Origin: Tigriopus japonicus | Lineage: Eukaryota; Arthropoda; Copepoda; Harpacticoida; Harpacticidae | Direction: 5' to 3' | Assembly (NCBI GenBank): GCA_010645155.1 | Contig: CM021313.1 | Coordinates: 1,426,904 to 1,490,903, forward strand | DNA: 64,000 bases | Shown: positions 10,752-20,434 of the stretch, in pieces | Numbering within the stretch: position 1 is the stretch's first letter | How the letters are laid out: every line of letters begins with the position of its first letter | Notes under the pieces: generated by a model | What the model saw: the letters and a program-made list of their open reading frames with translations, nothing else | What the model was told of the DNA's origin: nothing | The model's database searches: none | Translations under genes and position numbers: made by a program

Positions 10752-12796
10752 GTTGACTCGCGATGTATTTTCTAGTAGGTTTTGGTTTGGCAGAAAGACC
10801 GAAAGACCCACGTGTGTTTTGAAATGGTTTGGCCAGATGCAGCGTGACCGTATTTGATTCAAATTTACTGAGTGGTATCATTCGTGGAGGAATGTCGGTT
10901 TTCGTTCAATCTTTTGCCATTTCCTTTCGAGTATTGACACAAAGATGATTTGCTCAGTGTTTTACGATACTATGCGAGCCCGTGGCATGGTATCAATTTC
11001 AGTTTGGTTAATGGTATCGCACTTTTTGATTCCTTATCAAACGCTTCGAAAAAGTAGAGTCTCTGTAAATAAGAGGGGATCTCTCCCCATTCAGCCAGCC
11101 CCTTTTCGTCAAACCGGTCAAACCCTTGCAAACTGGGACCCGATTTTTTTCCCGTCAAATTCCTAAGGCTGTCATTAACATAGAAGTTTCCACTCGATTT
11201 ACGAGCTCCCTCTTTCAGCTTCTTGAGTCGTCAATATCGAAAGATCGGAAGTTCGGAACTGCCTGTTTTGTGTTGTTTGTCAAAGGAATGATGGGTCTGA
11301 AATCTGGTTTTAATGTTTTATTTAATAAGAAGGTCCATAAGAAACTTTCTATTTATGTTTCTGCAAAAAATGTGTTGGGCTTTTCTTGGAATTTCAAATG
11401 CTCATTGAGATAGAAAAAATGTAAGTTTTCAACCCAACAAGAAACAGTAGTGATGTGTTTCGAACTGGAAGTGCTGCCATTTTTGACTCTGAAGTTCATC
11501 GCTGTTAAAAAGGGTAGGTTGTATTGAACTTTTTGAAAAGATCTAAACAGGAACCATTTTAGCAACACTCGAACTAGTTCGATATCGAGTTCCATTGATA
11601 GTTATAAAAATGGATTTCGAGTTGGCAGTGCTGCCATTTTTTGTGGTAAATAAGGTCTACTGCGTGTTGAAAAGTTAAGTTGTGGTCAGATTTTTGACCC
11701 TAAAATCCAAAATGGCAAAACTCTGCCAAAAATCCAACTCGAAACTAATCGAAACACATCAGTAATCTGAAACATGTACCACTTCAAAAAATAAATAATC
11801 TATAGAAGCTGCCCAACTCCCCACTGTAATCTCACAAACAGACCTGTGCTATTACACTCAAAAAGTAATTGAATTGTATTCAATGACACAATTGCTCTGA
11901 AGGAGTTCATTTGCTACATGGGCAAAAATGTAATTGTAGTTTGTGCTTGAAAAAATCTCAATTCCATTGGCCGAAATGTAATTACCTGTAATTAGAATTA
12001 ATTTGAGCTCGAATTAATGAAGCTACATTTCAATGCCATTTCAGAATTTCATCCTAATTTGCCCGATTAGTGCCAGATTATTTCTTCAAGTTGAAGTGTT
12101 GTTAAAAAACGATTTTGAAGTTTAAAGTATTTTGACGTCCCAGTTGTCCAGGTTGGCCGCCAGGCTTGAAAGGAACTGACTCATAAATTGCATGTAGTTC
12201 GGGTATGGCGACAGACGGCGACACACACCAACGAAGAGCTCTCTTATTTGAGTCTCAGTCGAGGAGTGCGTGATAGGGGACAACACTTTAGGAAGGAGTT
12301 AGGAGGCGGATGAGAAAAGTACCTGCCGCGAGTGTGTCGTGCTACTTGTATATATTATTTTGAGCATAAGAGAGAAAGAACTCCCACTTGTCATTTTCAC
12401 GTCAAGCTGGATTGACTTCTGGACCAAGATTGGGTCCATTTTCATTCAGTTTACCCTTTTCAATCCATCATCGGCCAGGAAGCCTCATTCGCTTATGTAA
12501 TCCACGGTTCCTCTCTCTCTTGACTTTTCTCGGGATCGATCTCGCATTCTACAAATTGCGCTTTCTCGAAGCAACGACAAACGTCCCAGGCCTCACTTTG
12601 ATCCCTTTTTTTCGTCTCCTCTTTCTCTTTCTCCGCTGTCAGGGCTGGCCTTTTCTCCTGCACTCGTCGATATCCTAATCATCAAGAATTGTGACCAAGA
12701 AACAAGGAAAAAAGACCTTCCGCTAAAGCCAAGACTTCGTCATTCGTGTGAACTTGAATTCATTTATTTTAACCCCCTTAACTCATTCCCAACACA
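10752..12796. other. Intergenic region between WDR18 and the Na+/H+ exchanger
   Basis: No gene is supported. It holds a small inverted-repeat element (11448-11764), described separately. The last several hundred bases (about 12240-12796) probably contain the promoter and 5' UTR of the exchanger gene and are pyrimidine-rich. Confidence 0.4.
11448..11764. repeat. Small inverted-repeat element, part of a dispersed family
   Basis: The ends are inverted copies: TAGTGATGTGTTTCGA at the left, and the reverse complement of TACTGATGTGTTTCGA at the right (15 of 16 match). A GTGCTGCCATTTTT motif occurs twice inside. The right half, about 11600-11765, reappears reverse-complemented at about 63725-63885. 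I could not find a clean target-site duplication, so the class is not assigned. Confidence 0.55.
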
Positions 12797-14990
12797 ATGG
12801 ACCCGCCTACAGACCCGGATCAGCGACTGATCTTGGAGGAAAAGATCCCACCTGAGCTGATGATTGACGAAAAAGAGGCTCAAATCCATCGTTTGGACAG
12901 TTTGAGCTTATTACTCTACATGTGTCTTTTGGCACTCACCGTGCTCACCATTTGGTGCTTTAAACATCGACGAATTCGTTACGTTCATGAAACGGGATTG
13001 GCCGTCATCTACGGGTTAGTCATTGGTAAGCATCGCAATCATCCGGATCGATCCGCTTTGTCGGTTGAAATTATTAATACCCACCAGATGTTGAGGGAAA
13101 GATCGAGTTTCAGGTCGAGAAACCCGAGCTCTCCCCTCGAAAGATCTCAAGTGTGTTTCGGTTTTTTGTAATGTCCTCTTTTTGTTATTCACAGGTGCCG
13201 TGATTCGTTATGCCATTACGTCCGAAGATGTGACCTCCATGCGAGTGAAACCCGCTCATCGAAGCGATTTGACGAATGGAACGCGTTACGGTCCACCGGA
13301 TTTCCTCCTCCTGTCCGTCCAAGATATTCCGAGCAAAAAGGCTCGACAGAAGCTTCTCAATCGCACGTTAGCCTATTCGTTCAAGGGAGAAGTCAAGGAT
13401 ATTTCTAGGGTCAATGAGGTCGACCAGAAGACCACCTTCGATCCCGAGATCTTTCTGAATGTCATTCTTCCGCCTATCATATTCCACGCGGGGTACAGCA
13501 TGAAGCGACGGTTCTTCTTCCGCAACATTGGCTCCATTCTAGTGTTTGCCTTCGTGGGCACGACCATCTCGACCTTCGTGGTGGGGGGTATCGTGTATGG
13601 TGTGACGCAGATCTTTCCCCATTTGGCTCATAGCTTCACCCTCTTGGATGCGTTGCACTTTGGGGCCATGATTTCGGCCACCGATCCCGTCACGGTTCTG
13701 GCCATTTTCAACGACCTGCATGTCGATGTGAACTTGTATGCCTTGGTGTTTGGTGAAAGTGTCCTCAACGATGCCGTGGCCATTGTGATGAGTCGAACGC
13801 TAGAAGATTATGAAGAGAATCTCAAAACGGGTTTGACCATGACCACGTCCCTTGTTCTCCTCAAATCGGTGGGAGAGTTCTTGGGCATTTTCTTTGCGTC
13901 GTTCCTCGTGGGTGGGATCATGGGTTGTATGACGGCCGTGCTCACCAAGTTCACTCATATTCGACAATTCCCGGAGCTCGAATCCACCCTGTTTGTCATC
14001 ATGTCCTACTCGTCTTTTTTGCTGGCTGAGGTTTTGAACCTCACCGGAATCGTGGCCGTTTTATTTTGCGGCATTTGTCAGGCACATTACACGTACAACA
14101 ACCTCTCCAACGAGTCCCGAACCATCACCAAAGAGTTCTTTAACTTGCTGAACTTCATGGCCGAGAACTTTATCTTCTCATACATCGGCGTGTCTATGTT
14201 CACGTTTCCCAAGCATCGTTTTGACGCCCCTTTCATTTGCGGCTCATTCGTCGCCATTCTCATTGGGCGGGCATTAAACATTTATCCGTTGGCTTTCCTT
14301 CTGAACTTGGGGCGACAAACCAAGATCACGATGAATATTCAGCACATGATGGTTTTGTCGGGACTTCGAGGAGCCATTGCCTTTTCCTTGGCCATCAGGA
14401 ATACCCTGACCGAAGCTCGACAACTCATTCTAACCACCACTCTCATCATAGTGATCATCACCGTCATAGTTTGTGGAGGATCCACCATGTCCGTTCTCAC
14501 ACGGTTAGGCATCCCCTTGGGTGTGAATGATGATGAGAATGTGCCTTTAGGTTCACCTCCCGCTCATCAGTACAACACTGTAGAAGAAGGCGAGAACCCG
14601 TTCGACCGTTCTCATGTGGGATCTCATCCCAATGCACCGGGATCGAGACCCAGAAAATCCATATTGGCCAAGATCTGGGGTGGCTTTGACAGCAAGTTCA
14701 TGAAGCCGTTGCTAACTCACAGCAACCCCACCTTGATGGAGACTCTGCCCATGTGTTGTTTGCCATTGGCACGTCTCCTGACCTCCGTGGAGCAATTATC
14801 TCGGCACCCAGCCATGCAAATCTCCGATGAAGATCGGGCAAGTACAAGTGGGGCCGAGTTTAGTCGTCAGAACAGTTCGGATGAACAAGCAGCAGAGCAA
14901 CGGCATCCACCACCTGTGATATCCAACCCCTCCTTGGCTGCATCCGTCGTCAAGGGCAAAGCCCATCCCCTACCTTCTTCACACATCTAA
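12797..14990 (+). CDS. SLC9A6: Endosomal Na+(K+)/H+ exchanger, NHE6/7/9 type
   Basis: Two coding exons, 12797-13025 and 13195-14990, join in phase 1 to give 674 aa (human NHE6 is 701). The first membrane helix is followed by [14 protein letters not shown]. The exchanger core has [28 protein letters not shown] and the ion-site helix [14 protein letters not shown] with its acidic residue. [10 protein letters not shown] and the late [13 protein letters not shown] follow. The C-terminal cytosolic tail keeps [11 protein letters not shown], as in NHE6/7/9. These exchangers alkalinise recycling and late endosomes. NHE6, 7 and 9 cannot be told apart from this sequence alone. Confidence 0.94.
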
Positions 14991-15310
14991 ATTGAAGACC
15001 ACAGCGTAATATCGTTGAGTTCCCCTCTATTCAGTTTAGGCAACGTCTGTGATTGAACCCCCTCTTCATCTCATATGCAATGTATTATAGATCCTCGATT
15101 TTTTTCGTCTTATACTGCTCTTTTATTATCATTATTAATATTACTACGCAACCATCTTTAGCCCATCTCTCGCCCAATCAACTATCTCCACTGTTTCGAC
15201 ACGATTCAATTCATAATTTGCACATGTCAGGATCGACCGATCGCGTTGAGAACATACAAAAATACACACGCTTGCAAGCACTTCTCTCACATGAAAAGAA
15301 TGAGTATGTT
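14991..15310. other. Shared 3' flank of the exchanger and FEN1
   Basis: No gene is seen. It separates the convergent exchanger (+) and FEN1 (-) stop codons and should hold both 3' UTRs. Confidence 0.5.
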
Positions 15311-17035
15311 TCACCTTCGAAAACCTTTGCCAGCCGTAGCTTTCGTCTTTTTACCCGATCCGGTCTTGGTCTCTTCACTCTTGCGTTTATTGGCTCCGGG
15401 TTTGGGGGTACTGGGTAATACTTTGAAGAAGCCATCGAGACGGCCTTGAGTGCTCCCTTGACGAGCTTTGAGCAATTTCTTGGCACCATTGCGGATTCGA
15501 TCCTCGGCAAAGCCTTTCTGTTCGCACATGTATTTCACGAGACCCTCTTCATCCGGCTTTTCCCATTTTAATTCGATCTCCGAGGCGGGCGTGACCTCTG
15601 GTTCTTTGAACAACCGTCGAGCTTCGGAATAGAGCCAATTCTCGGGCGGCGAGAACTTCTTTCCATCCAAGTTCTTGATAATCTCCTCAATGCACTTGTG
15701 ATCTTGCACAAGTTTGATAGCGTTCTTCGGACCCACACCTTTGATCTTGTCGCAATAGTCGCACCCGAGAAGAATACATAAATCGATGAACTGGTCTTGC
15801 GTCATGTTGAATCCTTCGAGAACTTGGTCGTAGTAGAACTCTTTGATGGGCATCTTCCGGGCCTCACTGAAGGTCAAGTGTCGTAAAAGCACCTTGGTGC
15901 CGAATGTCAGCGCATCCATATCCTCGGTACCCACGGCGTAGACTTTGCCCGCTTTGACCAACTCCGCGCACTGAGCCTCAGCCTGCAGAAAGAACAAAAA
16001 ATGTCAGGCTCTATATTTAATTGTTTTTCATTTACCGTCAAAATAATAAAAGACTTGGGTTAACATTACATTTCTGCCCATATTATGCCTTACTCTTGAT
16101 CTGTCATCTTTGATCTAACATCTAGAACACGAAAAAACTGTACGATTTCATTTGCCAATTTTGGGAGATCTTTTAACATAGTCATATGAATCTTTTGAAA
16201 GGCCGTTTTTGAAACATCGGTGTACCTATTGAACTTGTTCATGCATAGCATTAAAATGATATGGTACAAAGAAATGGTGAATGAAGGGACATCGCGCTAA
16301 AGACAAAAATGTTCAAACCTTAAAGTCTTGCTTTCCTTTGAATAGAGCAAAACGCTTCTTTTCTTTTCTCTTTTTCTCTTAAAAGATTTAACATCTACCG
16401 TCCAATGACGCTTATGAGCTTCAAACACTAAATTTTTTTGCACCGTTCAAACATTTGTGTAGTGTGGTCTTAAACAACAATCTTTAACTTCGCTGATCGA
16501 TAGCAATGAAACCAACCATTTAGACCAACTTATTAGCTTGTTTGCATGGCATGAAACTTACCTCACAGGGTGCACTGACAAAAGGAATGCCCATGAGCTT
16601 GAGCAACTCTTTGCAGTCTTCCACGTGGCTCTTGCCCACTTTGACCAATCGCCGACTCTGTTTGTCCACCTCATCCTGATTGCCCAATTCTTTGGCCTTT
16701 TCCAAGGCCGCTTCGGCCTCGGCGCGCTTCTCGCCGCGTTTCTCGAGTTCGCCGGATTTCATGGTGGGCGGTTTGCCGTCAAACACGTACACGGGCTTGA
16801 TGCCGTTCTCGACCATGCGAATGGTGCGGTAGAAAGTGCCCATGAGATGCGAGGTGGTTTCGCCGTCGGCCGTGGTCAATTGGGCGCCCTCGGAGCGCAC
16901 GGCGATCAGGAATTGGTACAAACTCATAGACGCGTCGATGGCCACCTTCCGACCGAAGTAGTTCTTCATCTCGTTCTCTTTGATGGCCCCCGGCGCCACA
17001 TCGGCGATCAACTTGCTCAGACCTTGAATTCCCAT
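15311..17035 (-). CDS. FEN1: Flap endonuclease 1
   Basis: Two exons, 17035-16562 and 15982-15311, join in phase 0 (GTAAGT donor, CTGCAG acceptor) for 381 aa (human 380). The N domain begins [10 protein letters not shown]. The metal-binding acidic residues are visible in [29 protein letters not shown] and LGCDYCDKI. The helix-hairpin-helix KGVGPKNAI and the PCNA-binding PIP box QGRLDGFF are followed by a Lys-rich nuclear tail. FEN1 cleaves 5' flaps in Okazaki-fragment maturation and long-patch base excision repair. The single 579 bp intron falls exactly between the two glutamates of the second metal cluster. Confidence 0.97.
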
Positions 17036-18184
17036 GATCTCACGACACTGGCCAGCGATGCGGCTTCAAGATATCGCCAATCTACGGGTCGAATGAAGGA
17101 GTTTGCGGTGTGGTGTGGATCACTCAAAGATTCTGAGATCGTCAGTGATGCCCTGTTTTTTTCAGATCGGGACTGTCAAAGGCCGGTTGAACACATACCA
17201 AAAAAATGCCATTGCGGTAAAAAAGGAAAAAAGTTTTGTTAGATTTGTTGCAAAATTCTTGTAATTGTTATTTGGTCATGATCTTTATTGTGAGACGTAT
17301 GTCATTGATTATGGATAAAGGCTTTGCAAATTGGACGGAGGAAACTCTTTCTGCTTCATCTAGGACATACTTGGTCGTATTGCCACACTTTTCCAAGCTC
17401 AATAACACGGCTACACCTTCGATGTCATTAGTTTTTCCACACGGCTACTTTCTTGCCTCGTCGCCACGTCAGAGCCCCCGTATTAAAAATGGCAGTGAAA
17501 ATTGCTATCTGGCAAAGATGAGTTCAGCTGAACATAACAAATCACAAATATTTTCCCGCCATGAACAGGGTGATGAATGAGAATCATTATGGTCCAGATC
17601 TATTTGTTTCTAAAAAAATCCTTTTAGAGGGTAACCCGGGTATCAGGCACTGTTTCTCATAGGGTTTAGTAGCCATTTATTTATACATCTTTCAACTCTA
17701 TTTTTGAGTGAACAAAATTGGATTCTGGATGCTTTATTTTGTAAAATATTTTTATTAGATACCAAATAGACTTATGAGTACTGACGCGAACAAATTGGGC
17801 ACATCTTTGTTTGTTTGTATATTTGTTTGGGTTTTCAGAATATTTGTTTGTTTGGGGTGAATTTGTACCTAGTGACGGAAACAATCCAATCTTCAATCAT
17901 AGTCACGATAGGTTGCCCAACTAGGTCTGCCAATTAGCCTTCAGCGTCTATCATTTGTCGGTTGAATTCCATGAGGAAAAAGGCTTTCTTCTGAAGGTGA
18001 GCGCAAGTGGCACCCCTTGCTTTATTCGTCTTTGGCTCAGGGGCGCTATGTAGAAGGAACTTGCTTCTTGATTTTGCAAGATGTTGTACTATGTGAGGGG
18101 TGACGGCAAACCTAAAGCTAGCAGCCTCGCGTGAGAATGATTGAAAGATTGGTGTTGATGGAAAACAAACCATTTTTATGATCA
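17036..18184. other. Intergenic region upstream of FEN1
   Basis: No gene is supported. It contains the FEN1 promoter side and, at about 17786-17866, a repeat shared with the end of the window. Confidence 0.4.
17786..17866. repeat. Dispersed repeat copy (GTTTG-rich)
   Basis: This roughly 80-base stretch, containing TTGTTTGGGTTTTCAGAATA and then TTTGTTTGTTTGGGG, is closely matched in the same orientation at about 63900-63972. The match begins at the (G)TACTGAYGC-type sequence upstream. The family is not identified. Confidence 0.6.
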
Positions 18185-19237
18185 GGGGCCTATGTTACGA
18201 AAGATCGAGGTCCGACTGGACACTCGTAAATTCTGTGACCAAACATTGACTAAAAGAATAGGGATGCCATTGTTTTTTTGCATAATTTCAAGTACTCCAT
18301 ACTCAATTTTAATCATTTTCTGCAATAATTAGCCTTATTAGTTGCAAATATAAGGCTGATTTTTAAATTTTAGTGAAAATCGACTCAATGGAGCCTTTAA
18401 TGATTTTCAAGACTTGACTGGCAATCTTAACCTCCACACAATTTGTGCGGATTCGGAGAAATTACGAGTGTCCGACTCGCCAAAAATTTACGAGTCAAGG
18501 AGGTGCGTAATTTTGGTGTCCGACTGGACATATTAGTAGCGGGCAGTCGCAAGTCATCACGATGCACACACGTACATTTGCGGCCTTAGATTTTCTGATC
18601 ATGATGGACATGCGCGAGTTATGTCTCGGATGATCGCTCGCCAGGGGTGCCAAAATCATGATTATTTTGAGACTCATTTTTTTTGCGGATTTTCTACTAC
18701 CGCTACAAGGAATGCGATTCCCTGTAAATTGAGGGATTTCTCCCGACGGCTTGAATCCGATCCCCAACAGGATTCGAACCTACACCGTCTGGGGAAGCAC
18801 TTACACTAGGCTCTTATAAAGAGCGCATTAGTACGCGCGGCCACTCTAGTTAAGAGAAAGAGGGAATCGAAGCAAAAAGCTAGACATTTGATGGTAAGTG
18901 ACAGTCCTGACGTTTCTTGAACACTAGCTGAATGTGAATCTCCCGCTTAGAATTAGAAGTCAATGATTTACGACAAAACATTGATATTTTTAAACATAGA
19001 TTAGATGAAATTCAAGTGTATTGAATAGCGGCCCAAAATGCCTAACTAAGCATACTTAAAGTAGCATTTATGATCAAGGCGTCTCCCTATTCTACCTCGT
19101 GCCGAAAATTTCGAAGACTTTGTGTTGGCTCTTAAAAATATTGCATAACGTAGCTGAACATCATCCAGTCTATAAAAGAGTAGTCTATGGTCTCGCACAA
19201 AATTTACAAGTGTCCGATGTTTCGTAACATAGGCCCC
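18185..19237. mobile_element. Terminal-inverted-repeat element of about 1.05 kb, class unassigned
   Basis: The ends are inverted copies: GGGGCCTATGTTACGAAA at 18185-18202, and its exact reverse complement at 19220-19237. Similarity continues inward for about 30 more bases (GACACTCGTAAATTCTGTG against GACACTTGTAAATTTTGTG), with a short insertion on the left. Related GTCCGACTGGACA/TTACGAGTGTCCGACT motifs recur internally near 18465-18535. I saw no convincing target-site duplication and no transposase, so it is a non-autonomous DNA element or a foldback. Confidence 0.65.
18758..18846 (-). repeat. tRNA-Leu-like sequence (SINE head or tRNA pseudogene)
   Basis: On the minus strand an A-box-like GTGGCCGCGCGTACTAATGC and a perfect B box GGTTCGAATCC are present, with a T stem that closes using wobble pairs. 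The 3' acceptor side (TGGGGAT) has no partner at the 5' end, so a working tRNA is unlikely. It sits inside the inverted-repeat element at 18185-19237. Confidence 0.4.
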
Positions 19238-19241
19238 AGGT

Positions 19242-20434
19242 ACAGTTATGCTTTCAAAAGATAAGAAAAAGGATTTCTGCCGTTCTTGTTTCATTTTCAT
19301 AAATTACTTGACCTTTTGTGAAGTGTGCTTAAGAATATTTACCTTTTGAATCTGAAAAAAAAATCTTCCAAAAATTGTCATTTTTCAAAAAATTTCAGTA
19401 ACTTGAATGTTTTAGGCCAAATGCGCAAATACAATCGCAAGTAAAGGCAAAAAGTGCAAAAAGGCAAATGAAAAAGTTATGTTATCAAAAATCATTTTGC
19501 ACTTTATGCCCTTCCCTACTTATTAGACTTTAACGTCTTAAATCTGCTAACTTTCCACATTACTGAACACCTTTCTCAGATTTAAAAATAAACGATTCTC
19601 AAAAAGTCGATTCTCAAAAAGTATTAGAATTGAAGGTATAAGTGCAAAATTTATGTTATTGGCACACTTTTAAATAACAGAATGGCGGCTGTATTCGATC
19701 ATGAAAAGTGCGAGAATTATATTTAGTCAATTGGATATAGCAATCTACACGTTGAGTGTGTGGCAATGATATTTCATTGGGCAATATAGGTTAGTTCTTC
19801 TGTTTTAATGATGAGGATGCGGAGAAACGAATAGGTTTGAAGTTGCCGTCTACTGTTGGGCGGGTTCAGGTTGAACGGAAGCCCTGAATCATTTAAAATA
19901 TAGATGAATTTTAAAAGAAATGACTCGTAGTCGGAGTATCCGAATCAGATCGAAACACATTTCAAACGCTTCAAGTGTTCAATTATATCCATTCTTGTTC
20001 TTTTTCATAAATTCCGCACGTAAAACGCATTCAAACAGCTCATCAAAAAATGAATGCTTTCGATGACAGAGGTGAATCTTGTGGACCACCCCGCGAATCG
20101 TTCGTTGTCGACACAAGTCGATTGGCTTCGTTTCTGAAAACGGATCAGAGCAGAACGAAAAAGCTGCATTAAATGGAGGGGTGAAAATGACGCAAATGGC
20201 GGTGGTCCAGAAAACGGGCCTAACGGTTATTGCCACAGAAAGAGAACACGATCAATCGATCGAAGGATCTTGTAAATTCATTCGTTCACTCCCTCGTTCA
20301 CTAACGGGTTCGACGACAAACACCCCTGGTTGGTGGGTTTGTTGGGCGGGAGCACCAGTCATCACGAGGGCGGCGCACATGCTTTCAAATTGAATGAGTC
20401 CTAGGAAATTGATTCAGCTTCTACGATTGGCGTT
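19242..20434. other. Intergenic region between repeats and the BTB zinc-finger gene
   Basis: No gene is supported. It is AT-rich for the first several hundred bases. The part next to 20434 is probably the 3' UTR of the minus-strand BTB gene. Confidence 0.4.

Noticed and set aside
10752..10862. N-terminal extension of WDR18 by 37 residues
   Set aside because: The extension does not resemble the family, and the ATG at 10751 gives the usual length.
16538..17242. A 234-aa plus-strand open frame
   Set aside because: It lies antisense to FEN1 exon 1, has no motif, and runs into intergenic sequence.
18758..18846. A functional tRNA gene
   Set aside because: The B box is perfect but the acceptor stem cannot pair, and it sits within a repeat.
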